A stretch of DNA of 64,000 nt from Lacibacter sediminis (GTDB lineage: Bacteria; Bacteroidota; Bacteroidia; Chitinophagales; Chitinophagaceae), in the NCBI RefSeq assembly GCF_014168535.1, contig NZ_CP060007.1, positions 3,844,001 to 3,908,000 on the forward strand, given 5' to 3'. Both the position numbers and the translations under genes were made by a program. Each line of letters begins with the position of its first letter. Positions within the stretch are counted from its first letter, which is position 1. Positions 33,734-42,288 of the stretch are shown here, in pieces. The notes beneath the pieces were generated by a model that saw only the letters and a list, made by a program, of their open reading frames with translations, did not search any database and was not told the origin of the DNA.

Positions 33734-33889
33734 ATGGAAAAGAAATCATCTGCATTAAACTGGATCTTGTTTTTTGTTTCTGTAGCTGCCTGTGTAATAT
33801 TTTATTTTACCCCGGCTTTTGCTAACTATATTACCGCCACTTTTCCGTTTATCTGTTATTACTTCGTAAAAGCGTTAGACCTCATATAA
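33734..33889 (+). CDS. 51-residue membrane protein
   Basis: ATG 33734 to TAA 33887-33889. The product begins MEKKSSALNW, then is hydrophobic almost throughout (ILFFVSVAACVIFYF and a second half ending FVKALDLI). A near-consensus -7 box (TATCTTCG) lies about 15 nt upstream and a strong terminator follows 28 nt after the stop; that framing is why I call it a gene despite its length. Function unknown. Confidence 0.6.
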   Translation: MEKKSSALNWILFFVSVAACVIFYFTPAFANYITATFPFICYYFVKALDLI

Positions 33890-33916
33890 TTATTATCTGA
33901 ACTTTATTATAGGATG

Positions 33917-33947
33917 GCCCGTTGCTGAAAAGTGACGGGCTTTTTTT
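33917..33947 (+). terminator. Terminator of the 51-residue protein gene
   Basis: GCCCGT (33917-33922) pairs with ACGGGC (33935-33940) and is followed by seven T. Confidence 0.85.
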
Positions 33948-33971
33948 GTGTTCTTCATTATCTTAAATAAT

Positions 33972-34000
33972 AAAGCCCCGACAAATCTGTCGGGGCTTTT
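33972..34000. terminator. Terminator of dnaK
   Basis: AAAGCCCCGACA and TGTCGGGGCTTT form a perfect 12-bp stem with a 4-nt loop, 34 nt past the dnaK stop. A-run and T-run flank it, so it can work in both directions. Confidence 0.88.
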
Positions 34001-34033
34001 CATTATCATCAAAGCTTTAATTCGAATCAGCGA

Positions 34034-35944
34034 TTACTTCACCTCTTCAAACTGTGCATCTTCTACATTATCACTTTTCGGACCTGCTGAAGCATCCGGA
34101 CCAGCACCTGCATCAGCACCTGGTTGTGCACCTTGTGCATCCTGTGTTGCTTTGTACATTTCTTCGCTTGCTGCTGTCCAGGCAGTGTTCATTTCTGTCA
34201 TTGCTGCATCAATAGCAACCAGATCCTGTGCCTTGTGTGCATCTTTCAGTTTGGTGAGAGCAACTTCAATAGGAGCTTTTTTATCGGCACCAATCTTATC
34301 GCCATACTCTTTCAACTGTTTCTCCGTTTGGAAGATCAAGCTATCGGCCTGGTTGATCTTTTCTACTTTTTCCTTTTCTGCTTTATCTGCTGCTTCGTTG
34401 GCTTTCGCTTCATTCTTCATCTTTTCAATTTCTTCCTTGCTCAAACCACTACCAGCTTCAATACGGATCTTTTGTTCCTTACCGGTGCCTTTGTCTTTTG
34501 CACTTACATGCAACAAACCGTTGGCATCAATATCGAAAGTTACTTCAATTTGCGGAACACCACGTGGAGCCGGCGGAATACCATCGAGGTTAAACATACC
34601 CAAGCTCTTATTATCCTTACTCATCGGACGCTCACCCTGCAATACATGAATTTGTACACCCGGCTGATTATCGGCCGCCGTAGAGAATGTTTCACTTTTC
34701 TTTGAAGGAATAGTTGTGTTGCTGGCGATCAATGTTGTCATTACACCACCGAGTGTTTCAATACCAAGGCTCAGCGGAGTAACGTCGAGTAACAATACAT
34801 CTTTTACTTCACCGGTTAATACCGCACCTTGAATAGCCGCACCAACTGCAACCACTTCGTCAGGGTTTACACCACGGTTTGGTTTTTTACCGAAGAATTT
34901 CTCAACGATCTCCTGCACCTTAGGGATACGTGTACTACCACCCACTAAGATCACTTCATCAATATCGCTTGTAGAAAGACCGGCATCTTTCAATGCAGCT
35001 TCGCAAGGCTTCAAACAACGGGCAAATAGATTATCAGCTAAAGCTTCAAATTTTGCACGGGTTAATTTTAATACTAAATGTTTGGGAACACCATCAACTG
35101 CTGTTACGTAAGGCAGGTTGATCTCTGTTTCGCTTGAAGAAGACAATTCCACTTTTGCTTTTTCAGCAGCTTCTTTCAAACGTTGCAACGCCATCGGATC
35201 TTTACGCAGATCAATTGCTTCCTGGTTTTTAAATTCATCAGCCAACCAATCGATGATCACTTTATCAAAGTCGTCACCACCAAGGTGTGTATCACCGTTA
35301 GTTGATTTTACTTCAAACACACCATCGCCTAATTCAAGTACTGAAATATCGAATGTACCACCACCAAGATCGAATACGGCGATCTTCTGGTCTTTGTGCT
35401 TTTTATCAAGACCGTAAGCCAGAGCTGCTGCTGTAGGTTCGTTCACAATTCTGCGAACATTTAAACCTGCAATTTCACCGGCTTCTTTTGTAGCCTGACG
35501 TTGTGCATCATTAAAGTAAGCAGGTACGGTAATCACCGCTTCTGTTACTTCCTGTCCCAGGTAATCTTCAGCTGTTTTCTTCATTTTCTGAAGCACCATT
35601 GCTGAAATTTCCTGCGGCGTATAGAGTCTGCCATCTATGTCAATACGAACGGTATTATTGTCACCTTGCGATACTTTATAGCTCCAATGTTTGATCTCTT
35701 CGCCTACTTCATCAAAGCGACGACCCATAAAACGCTTCACGGAGCTAATGGTATTAATCGGGTTTGTGATGGCCTGGCGCTTTGCCGGGTCACCCACTTT
35801 ACGCTCACCGTTTTTCAAAAAAGCCACTACCGATGGGGTTGTACGGCGCCCTTCATCGTTTGCAATTACAACAGGCTCGTTCCCTTCCATTACGGATACG
35901 CAGCTATTTGTTGTACCTAAGTCGATTCCTATAATCTTTCCCAT
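34034..35944 (-). CDS. dnaK: Chaperone DnaK (Hsp70)
   Basis: 636 residues from ATG 35944 (MGKIIGIDLGTTNSCV); an upstream in-frame start adds eight residues not found in the family. Hsp70 signatures: IGIDLGTTNSCVSV, IAVFDLGGGTFDISVL, and ILVGGSTRIPKVQ. The substrate-binding domain starts about residue 390 (LLLDVTPLSLGIETLGG) and a Gly/Ala/Pro-rich tail ends EDAQFEEVK. ATP-driven folding chaperone; partners dnaJ/grpE are not in the window. No CIRCE element is seen upstream. Confidence 0.98.
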   Translation of the reverse strand: MGKIIGIDLGTTNSCVSVMEGNEPVVIANDEGRRTTPSVVAFLKNGERKVGDPAKRQAITNPINTISSVKRFMGRRFDEVGEEIKHWSYKVSQGDNNTVRIDIDGRLYTPQEISAMVLQKMKKTAEDYLGQEVTEAVITVPAYFNDAQRQATKEAGEIAGLNVRRIVNEPTAAALAYGLDKKHKDQKIAVFDLGGGTFDISVLELGDGVFEVKSTNGDTHLGGDDFDKVIIDWLADEFKNQEAIDLRKDPMALQRLKEAAEKAKVELSSSSETEINLPYVTAVDGVPKHLVLKLTRAKFEALADNLFARCLKPCEAALKDAGLSTSDIDEVILVGGSTRIPKVQEIVEKFFGKKPNRGVNPDEVVAVGAAIQGAVLTGEVKDVLLLDVTPLSLGIETLGGVMTTLIASNTTIPSKKSETFSTAADNQPGVQIHVLQGERPMSKDNKSLGMFNLDGIPPAPRGVPQIEVTFDIDANGLLHVSAKDKGTGKEQKIRIEAGSGLSKEEIEKMKNEAKANEAADKAEKEKVEKINQADSLIFQTEKQLKEYGDKIGADKKAPIEVALTKLKDAHKAQDLVAIDAAMTEMNTAWTAASEEMYKATQDAQGAQPGADAGAGPDASAGPKSDNVEDAQFEEVK

Positions 35945-36028
35945 GATCTGGATTGTTTTTAAGTTCACTTACCCTACTCAATGATAATGCCATGGCGGGT
36001 GGGGGTGAAAAATTGGCAGAAAATGCAT

Positions 36029-36056
36029 AGTTCTGAGTTTTAAGTTCTTAGTTATG
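36029..36056. repeat. Four-unit heptamer array upstream of aspartate kinase
   Basis: AGTTCTG, AGTTTTA, AGTTCTT, AGTTATG in direct succession. It lies in the 408-nt gap between the divergent dnaK and aspartate kinase genes. Confidence 0.65.
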
Positions 36057-36059
36057 GTG

Positions 36060-36205
36060 TTGGGCTGTCAGTTGCTGTTTCTCACTCCTGCCAACAGTCC
36101 GTGCTGCTGAGGGGTTGCGTGCTTCACTCCGTTTCGCACCAGGCCCTGCCATATACCGTTGAAGCCCCCGATTCTTTTCGGGACGTCTTTTGACAGCTGA
36201 ATTTT
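36060..36205. other. GC-richer intergenic block, possible dispersed element
   Basis: About 145 nt of noticeably more GC-rich sequence than the surroundings, with no open frame of note. It contains CCCGATTCTTTTCGGG-like pairing (CCCGA/TCGGG, about 36168-36183). It follows the heptamer array and precedes the aspartate kinase promoter. It may be a repeated intergenic element, but only one copy is in this window. Confidence 0.3.
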
Positions 36206-36280
36206 ACTTCAGCAAACTTTTGATCTGATTCTTTAATCATATTGTTCAGGGTACTTTCGGTTGAGCTTACAACCGCCCCC

Positions 36281-36288
36281 TATCTTTG
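36281..36288 (+). promoter_or_regulatory. -7 box of the aspartate kinase promoter
   Basis: TATCTTTG, exact TAnnTTTG, with GGTTG ending 17 nt upstream as the -33 element. Predicted leader about 60 nt, containing the octamer array. Confidence 0.65.
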
Positions 36289-36311
36289 CCTCGCATTTGA
36301 AGTTGATCCTT

Positions 36312-36350
36312 CAATTTTCAAATTTTCAAATCAACAAATTTTCAAATTCC
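36312..36350 (+). repeat. Octamer array in the aspartate kinase leader
   Basis: CAATTTT, CAAATTTT, CAAATCAA, CAAATTTT, CAAATTCC: an 8-nt period running to two bases before the start codon. It is part of the predicted 5' UTR. Confidence 0.6.
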
Positions 36351-36352
36351 CC

Positions 36353-37615
36353 ATGCGTGTTTTCAAATTCGGCGGTGCAAGTGTAAGTAACTATGAAAAA
36401 GTGCAGAACCTAGGCAACATCATCAAACAATTTCCAGATGAGCAATTGTTGATCGTGATTTCAGCCATGGGTAAAACAACGAATGCACTGGAGAAAGTGG
36501 CCGAAGCTTTTTTTGCAGGTAAGAAAGAAGAAGCATTGCAACTCTTTCGTGCAGTGAAACTGCAACACCTTGATGAAGCAAAGTATTTACTGGTCACACA
36601 TTTCAATCCGTTGATGGAACAGTTCAATAATTTCTTTACTGAAGTTGAATGGTTGCTGCACGACCAACCGGTTCGTGATTATGATTATTACTACGACCAG
36701 ATCGTTTGCCTGGGTGAATTATTGAGCACCTCCATTGTAAGTGCTTATCTCAATGAAATTGGTATCAGCAATCAATGGATCGATGTAAGAGATGTTTTTC
36801 GTACAGATGATAATTTCCGTGACGCCGCCATTGATTTCAATTTCACACAACAACAGGTGAATGCAATTATCAAACCTTTATTTACAAATAGCAATATTGT
36901 AGTTACGCAGGGCTTTATTGGTTGTACCGATGAGAACGAAAGCACCACACTTGGCCGAGAAGGAAGTGATTACACGGCTGCTGTATTTGCTTATATGCTT
37001 GATGCAGAAAGTGTGGCTATTTGGAAAGATGTGAAAGGCGTGATGAATGCTGATCCAAAGTTATTTGCTGATGCACAATTCATCAGCGAACTGAATTATG
37101 ATGAAGTAATTGAAATGGCTTATTACGGTGCACAGGTGATACATCCAAAAACTATCAAGCCCTTACAGAATAAAAATATTCCGCTTTATGTAAAATGCTT
37201 TGCAGATGCAAGTTTACCCGGCACTGTTATTCATAACAACCCGGTAAAAAATCTGCCGCCCATTATTGTTATCAAACAAAATCAGGTGTTGCTGCAATTG
37301 CACACAAAAGATTTTTCATTCATTGGCGAACAGCCTATGAGTGATTTGTATGAAATGATGGCGAAACTGCATATCAAACCCAATCTTATTCAAACCCATG
37401 CAGTGAATTTGCAATTGTGTATTGATGATCGTCCTGATAAAGTGGAAAAGCTTGCATTAGCTGCCTCAAATGAATTTGATGTGCAGGTGGAGAAAGGATT
37501 AACACTGCTCAGCATTCGTCATTACAACAACGAAACCATTGAGCGGTTAACAGCAGGAAAAAAAATTGAGTTAAAACAGCAAAGCCCTGAAACAGTGCAG
37601 ATGCTGATGATCTGA
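36353..37615 (+). CDS. Aspartate kinase
   Basis: Phosphorylates aspartate, the entry to lysine, threonine and methionine synthesis. 420 residues from ATG 36353 (MRVFKFGGASVSN); the longer frame to 36242 runs over the promoter and octamer repeats. KFGGASV is the nucleotide-binding start, TTLGREGSDYTAAVFAYML and VYKDVKG-like IWKDVKGVMNADP are the aspartate/ATP site, and two ACT-like regulatory segments follow after about 285. No homoserine dehydrogenase domain is fused. It converges on the T9SS cargo gene with only 2 nt between stops. Confidence 0.94.
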   Translation: MRVFKFGGASVSNYEKVQNLGNIIKQFPDEQLLIVISAMGKTTNALEKVAEAFFAGKKEEALQLFRAVKLQHLDEAKYLLVTHFNPLMEQFNNFFTEVEWLLHDQPVRDYDYYYDQIVCLGELLSTSIVSAYLNEIGISNQWIDVRDVFRTDDNFRDAAIDFNFTQQQVNAIIKPLFTNSNIVVTQGFIGCTDENESTTLGREGSDYTAAVFAYMLDAESVAIWKDVKGVMNADPKLFADAQFISELNYDEVIEMAYYGAQVIHPKTIKPLQNKNIPLYVKCFADASLPGTVIHNNPVKNLPPIIVIKQNQVLLQLHTKDFSFIGEQPMSDLYEMMAKLHIKPNLIQTHAVNLQLCIDDRPDKVEKLALAASNEFDVQVEKGLTLLSIRHYNNETIERLTAGKKIELKQQSPETVQMLMI

Positions 37616-37617
37616 GT

Positions 37618-39594
37618 TTATTGCTTTATTAGTTTTGCAGAATAAACTTCACCATTAATTTCCATGCGAAGCTGATAGATTCCCGCCGGTAAATTCTTCA
37701 AAGCAAGGGTTGTATTAGATCGAGATGTTGGTATGATCATTTGCTGCAATAGCACTCGCCTGCCATTTACATCTGTCACAACAATTCCAGCTCTTCCATT
37801 GATATTTCCCGGAAGTTGTATTGTTACTTCATTGGTTGCAGGATTCGGATATAAATTGAACGTTCTCACTACACCCGCTTCAAAAAATACATGATTCGAG
37901 TATTGGCGTTCACCGTTCAACGCATAAACTATAAGACGATAAGTAACATTTGAGTTAATTTCTTCATCGGTATAAAAAACATTTGCGATTGATGGATTGA
38001 ATTGCTCAGTTATCTTTCTAAACTGTTCATTACCTGCTTTTCTTTCCAACACAACTTTCTGAACATTGTCAATATTCGTTAATGTCCAGTTGAGTTGAAT
38101 CGAACCGTTGTTCCGTCTCCCACTAAATTGTTTCAAAAGATCAAGTGGTAAAATTGAACAGTCGATGGCATTATTTCCCTGTGGCGCAACATAACCTGAT
38201 TGTACGAGGCCCATACTACCTGCAACGGCACCATTCGGCTGTCCTTCACATGGAGGATTATGTGAAGGTGCATTTTTAATAATACCACTAGTACCGCCAC
38301 TTACATTTGTTGTAACTGTTCCCGGTAAAGTTCCACTGTACCAAATAACACCACCACCACCACCACCACCCGGACCAGGACATTGATCCTGAAAACCAGC
38401 ATTACTTCCGTTAGCCCCTCTCGCCTGAACTGTAAGATTTCCCGAAAAGCTATTGATGTTTAGTATTACAACTCCGCCTGCACCGCCACCGCCACCGCCA
38501 TCGCCTGCCGCTTCCGTTTTAACTGGCAAAACGGGATTAACACCTTGAGCTCCATTGGCAGAGATCGTATAACCGTTTCCTGCTAAAATTGAAGCTTTAA
38601 TAAAAACTATTCCCCCACCATCACCACCAGGCGTTCCGGCACCATTTGAGCCACTATAAATATTATTCATCTCACCACAACCTCCGCCTCCGCCAAGAAA
38701 GATTTTATTATTGGTGCTTGTTGCAGTAACCGACGCTGGATAGCCATATGAACTTAGTGCAATGCCACCCACACCAACAGTGTTAGCGCTACAGAAAAAT
38801 GAATTACTTTTTTCTCCACCATTTCCACCTGTTCCATAGTTACTACCCCCACCTCCACCTGTATTATCAACATTTGCACCCCCACCTCCGTTTGACTGTC
38901 TGCCCCTGCCATATTCTCTACTTGCGACATAATAGGCAATTCCTTCACCTTTTGGGGAGCCGCCAAGATTGGAACCGGATGATTGAGCCTGCGAATAATA
39001 GTACGCAGTTTCTTCACCACATCTGTCAGTTGTATTAACAAAAAGTCCGCCTCCTTTAAATCCGGCACTATCTGCACTTATTGATGCATTGAGTGTAAGT
39101 GTACCTGATACTTCTAAAGCAATAACACCTCCGGTTTCAGAAACGGGATCCCATTCTCCTGCTCTTAATGTACCGTTCACTGTAACATCAGTAAATACAG
39201 GTACCCTCACAACCTGTACGCTTGAAACGTCATAGGTATGCAGCAGATGGTTACTTAATACAACGGTGTTATTCAAAAATCCACAGATTGATGAGAATTC
39301 ATACTTACCTGCGTTCCCGATTGAACTGATATTTCCAAAACTTGAATTATCGGTTGAGGTAATCGTTGCCCCTTTCATTTGTATGATCAACACACGATCT
39401 CCCGTAGAAAGACCAGCTATACTTTGCAAAGTGATTCCTGAATAAGAATAAGAGTTGTAGGTTCCGTTGTTAATTATGGCTGTTGCGTTATAATAACTAT
39501 TTATAACCCCGGATATAGTTTGCCCTTTGCTTTTTTGTGGAGATAAAAAAGCAATGAGAGATAAGCAGGTGGTTATAAACTGTCCAAGTTTCAT
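37618..39594 (-). CDS. Glycine-rich secreted protein with T9SS C-terminal sorting domain
   Basis: 658 residues. Signal peptide to about KSKGQ, a beta-rich first third, then Gly-rich stretches (for example GGGGGSNYGTGGNGGE, GDGGGGGGAGG, GPGGGGGGGV) at about 215-430. A fibronectin-like segment and the type A sorting tail follow: NLYPNPATNEVTIQLPG ... GIYQLRMEINGEVYSAKLIKQ. It is therefore carried over the outer membrane by the type IX system and displayed at the surface. Possibly an adhesin or matrix protein; no enzyme motifs. Confidence 0.9.
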   Translation of the reverse strand: MKLGQFITTCLSLIAFLSPQKSKGQTISGVINSYYNATAIINNGTYNSYSYSGITLQSIAGLSTGDRVLIIQMKGATITSTDNSSFGNISSIGNAGKYEFSSICGFLNNTVVLSNHLLHTYDVSSVQVVRVPVFTDVTVNGTLRAGEWDPVSETGGVIALEVSGTLTLNASISADSAGFKGGGLFVNTTDRCGEETAYYYSQAQSSGSNLGGSPKGEGIAYYVASREYGRGRQSNGGGGANVDNTGGGGGSNYGTGGNGGEKSNSFFCSANTVGVGGIALSSYGYPASVTATSTNNKIFLGGGGGCGEMNNIYSGSNGAGTPGGDGGGIVFIKASILAGNGYTISANGAQGVNPVLPVKTEAAGDGGGGGGAGGVVILNINSFSGNLTVQARGANGSNAGFQDQCPGPGGGGGGGVIWYSGTLPGTVTTNVSGGTSGIIKNAPSHNPPCEGQPNGAVAGSMGLVQSGYVAPQGNNAIDCSILPLDLLKQFSGRRNNGSIQLNWTLTNIDNVQKVVLERKAGNEQFRKITEQFNPSIANVFYTDEEINSNVTYRLIVYALNGERQYSNHVFFEAGVVRTFNLYPNPATNEVTIQLPGNINGRAGIVVTDVNGRRVLLQQMIIPTSRSNTTLALKNLPAGIYQLRMEINGEVYSAKLIKQ

Positions 39595-39674
39595 GTGGTG
39601 GGTTTTTCCACGGCGTACAGATCGCTTTACATGAATGCTGGATGTTGGGTTTTGTGGTTCGAACTTGAAAGATA

Positions 39675-40847
39675 CTATAAATCTTCCGGCGCTGCAATAT
39701 TGAGGTTCTGAATCAGTTTAGTATTAACAGGCTGACCGTCTTTTAATGCCGGCTGCCATTTTAATTCTTTTTCAAAACGCTCTTTCACTTTTCTGTTCAA
39801 TTCAGCATGACCACCACGAATAACGGTCGCCAATGCAGTGTTGCCATTTTTATCGACAATGAATTCAACCTGCAACGACATTGAAGCGTTTCCATCTAAG
39901 AGTGGAACTAAAGATTGACTTAAATTAAACAACCACTTCTGCAAGGCGGCATTACCATCTATATGAAAAGGAACACGATCCACTTTTTCTTCTAATGCCC
40001 AGGCAGCATATGGATTTGCTTTGTTATTGGTTTCAATTACTTTAATACGCTTTACTTTCGGCGTTTCAGGGTTTGTGGCCACTACATACGTTCCGTTCCT
40101 GGCAATTAAAACAGTAGGCAACTGATGTGTATCTTCAAAAAACTCATACGCATCCTTGATCTGCTTTGCAAACTCCTGCACATCCTGTTTGTGTTTCGTT
40201 TTCGTTACGAGTTGCTCCATTCCTTTTTGATTATCATACCGAACTGGATAAATATGCACAGGAATAAAATCCTGCCCCTGGTCTTTTACAACCGATGCTA
40301 AATAATACACTTGCTCGATCAATGAATCGGTCAACGGTAAACAACCAATGGTAACGCAGTTACCATGAATGTAAATATCACCACCTGGTTTTGTATGGTC
40401 ACTTAAAATCGCATCGGATGCGTTGGGATAGTTCAAGCCCAATGCCAGATGATAATTACTGTTGGGCTTAAATTCATTGATATAATAGAAACCTTCAGGT
40501 ATCTGCTTATCGCCTTCTTTACGTTTGGGTCCGTAAGTGCCGGATGTTGCACATACTTTATACACTTTGAAGAGTTCAAACTTTTCCTCCCAGTCATTCT
40601 TCAGCCAAACCTCCAATTGCTTCTCGTGTTTAAAGGCACGCACATACATGTACTTTAAAGGCCATTGAAATCCTTTTTCCTTTAATTCTTTACGCAATGA
40701 ATCTTCTACTTTGGAAAATATACCGGCTCCTTTAAAACTTCGGGCGGCTGAAACGGTAGCACTGCTCCCCTCATATGGCGATTGTGCAAAAACACCTGTT
40801 ACAAACAGGCTCAAACTAAAAATGAATAAAAGGCTTTTGTTGAGCAT
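39675..40847 (-). CDS. YafK-type L,D-transpeptidase fused to a TonB C-terminal domain
   Basis: 390 residues. Signal peptide to about VFAQ, then an L,D-transpeptidase domain of the YafK kind: VYKVCATSGTYGPKRKEGD, PEGFYYINEF, and HGNCVTIGCLPL with His161 and catalytic Cys169. The last 100 residues (from about 285) read as a TonB C-terminal / energy-transducer domain: VEFIVDKNGNTALATVIRGGHAELNRKVKERFEKELKWQPALKDGQPV. It probably cuts or forms peptidoglycan crosslinks, or releases wall-bound protein as YafK does. The TonB-like tail is an unusual addition. Promoter at 40883-40876. Confidence 0.88.
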   Translation of the reverse strand: MLNKSLLFIFSLSLFVTGVFAQSPYEGSSATVSAARSFKGAGIFSKVEDSLRKELKEKGFQWPLKYMYVRAFKHEKQLEVWLKNDWEEKFELFKVYKVCATSGTYGPKRKEGDKQIPEGFYYINEFKPNSNYHLALGLNYPNASDAILSDHTKPGGDIYIHGNCVTIGCLPLTDSLIEQVYYLASVVKDQGQDFIPVHIYPVRYDNQKGMEQLVTKTKHKQDVQEFAKQIKDAYEFFEDTHQLPTVLIARNGTYVVATNPETPKVKRIKVIETNNKANPYAAWALEEKVDRVPFHIDGNAALQKWLFNLSQSLVPLLDGNASMSLQVEFIVDKNGNTALATVIRGGHAELNRKVKERFEKELKWQPALKDGQPVNTKLIQNLNIAAPEDL

Positions 40848-40875
40848 ACTGGATTTATTATGAACGGGACGCTGT

Positions 40876-40883
40876 CAAAAATA
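40876..40883 (-). promoter_or_regulatory. -7 box of the YafK/TonB-C gene
   Basis: TATTTTTG on the minus strand with TTTG 20 nt upstream. It ends about 28 nt before the ATG. Confidence 0.6.
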
Positions 40884-40910
40884 TTTCAAATTGTGGATAA
40901 AATCAAATGA

Positions 40911-40932
40911 AAAGGGGCAGTAAAACTGCCCC
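40911..40932 (-). terminator. Terminator of hppD
   Basis: GGGGCAGT and ACTGCCCC form an 8-bp stem with a 3-nt loop 6 nt past the hppD stop; in the minus sense TTTTCATTT follows. Confidence 0.75.
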
Positions 40933-40938
40933 GTAAAA

Positions 40939-42069
40939 TTACAGATTTCCCCTGGCTTCCTGCTCCCTTTCAATTGCTTCAAACAAAGCTTTAAAGTTTC
41001 CTTTACCAAAACTCTGGGCACCTTTACGCTGAATGATCTCAAAAAACAGCGTAGGACGGTCCTCAACCGGTTTGGTAAAAATCTGAAGTAAATACCCTTC
41101 ATCGTCTCTATCCACCAGAATTCCTAATTCTTTCAATGGCGCAAGATCTTCGTCAATATGACCCACTCGATCGAGCAGATCATCATAATAAGTAGTAGGT
41201 ACTTGCAGAAATTCTATCCCTCTGCTTCTCAAATCCATTACTGTTTCTACAATATTATTTGTCGCAAGCGCCACATGTTGCACACCTTCTCCATTATAAT
41301 AATCTAAATACTCTTCAACCTGTGATTTCTTTTTTCCTTCCGCAGGTTCATTGATGGGGAACTTTACATAGCCGTTTCCATTGCTCATCACTTTACTCAT
41401 CAATGCAGAGTATTCCGTTGAAATATCGTTATCATCAAACGTGAGGATGTTGCGGAAGCCCATCACGTTTTCATAAAAACTTACCCATGGATTCATTTGA
41501 TTCCAGCCAACATTACCCACACAATGATCAACATATTGCAGTCCTGTGTCTGGTACTTTAAAATGAGGATTGTTCCATGCACGAAAGCCCGGCATGAATA
41601 CGCCGTGGTAATCTTTTCGTTCAATAAATAAATGAACGGTATCGCCATAGGTATGTATACCACTGATGACCACCTTCCCCTGCTCATCAGAAAGTGTTGT
41701 GGTTTCCTGGTAGAGTTTTGCACCACGGCTGGTTGTTTCATGCAAAGCCGAAGCGGCATCATCAACTTTTAATGCCAATGCTTTTACGCCATCACCATGC
41801 TTATAAACATGGTCAGCTATTGCATTATCAGAACGAAGTGCAGTAGTAAGCATAAATGTGAGTTTGTTCTGACGCACCACATAACTTACTCTGTCTTTGC
41901 TTCCGGTTTCCGGTCCGGCATATGCCAGTGGCTGAAAACCAAAAGCGGTGATATAAAAATGAGCTGCCTGTTTGGCATTACCCACGTAAAATTCTACATA
42001 ATCAGTTCCGTGTAATGGAAGAAAATCCTGTTGTGCAGCTTGTTTCTTGTTAACAGCAATTGTTGACAT
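40939..42069 (-). CDS. hppD: 4-Hydroxyphenylpyruvate dioxygenase
   Basis: Turns 4-hydroxyphenylpyruvate into homogentisate, the second step of tyrosine breakdown. 376 residues from ATG 42069 (MSTIAVNKK). The C-terminal VOC domain carries the iron ligands: His in QYVDHCVGNV, His in EGVQHVALAT and Glu in TLFFEIIQRKGA. The N-terminal domain is the usual inactive VOC copy. No other tyrosine-degradation genes are next to it. Own terminator; the 219-nt gap to purK shows only the purK promoter. Confidence 0.96.
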   Translation of the reverse strand: MSTIAVNKKQAAQQDFLPLHGTDYVEFYVGNAKQAAHFYITAFGFQPLAYAGPETGSKDRVSYVVRQNKLTFMLTTALRSDNAIADHVYKHGDGVKALALKVDDAASALHETTSRGAKLYQETTTLSDEQGKVVISGIHTYGDTVHLFIERKDYHGVFMPGFRAWNNPHFKVPDTGLQYVDHCVGNVGWNQMNPWVSFYENVMGFRNILTFDDNDISTEYSALMSKVMSNGNGYVKFPINEPAEGKKKSQVEEYLDYYNGEGVQHVALATNNIVETVMDLRSRGIEFLQVPTTYYDDLLDRVGHIDEDLAPLKELGILVDRDDEGYLLQIFTKPVEDRPTLFFEIIQRKGAQSFGKGNFKALFEAIEREQEARGNL

Positions 42070-42276
42070 GATTGTTGATTTTAAATTCAATAAAAGGGAG
42101 ACCAATCAGGTTCAAAGAGCAGAACCTTTCTCAAACAATCAGTTGGAGTCAATCGCCAATACTTCCATCAGCAAACAGTAGTTGCTGCGTTTATCGTGAA
42201 AGCGTTTATTGGCATAATCGGGGTGCATGGGGCAAAATTAAACTATTAAGCTTCAAACAGAAACCTCTCAAGCAAT

Positions 42277-42284
42277 TATCTTTG
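42277..42284 (+). promoter_or_regulatory. -7 box of the purK promoter
   Basis: TATCTTTG, exact consensus, ending 4 nt before the purK ATG. No good -33 TTTG is seen. If used, the purK transcript would be leaderless. Confidence 0.45.
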
Positions 42285-42288
42285 CCAC

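Noticed and set aside
33972..34000. GC-rich palindrome near dnaK as a CIRCE heat-shock operator
   Set aside because: It is at the 3' end of dnaK with a T-run, so it is a terminator; no CIRCE-like repeat lies upstream of dnaK.
38799..39038. Open frames opposite the glycine-rich T9SS gene
   Set aside because: They arise from the repetitive Gly codons on the other strand and give His/Leu-rich peptides without domain character.
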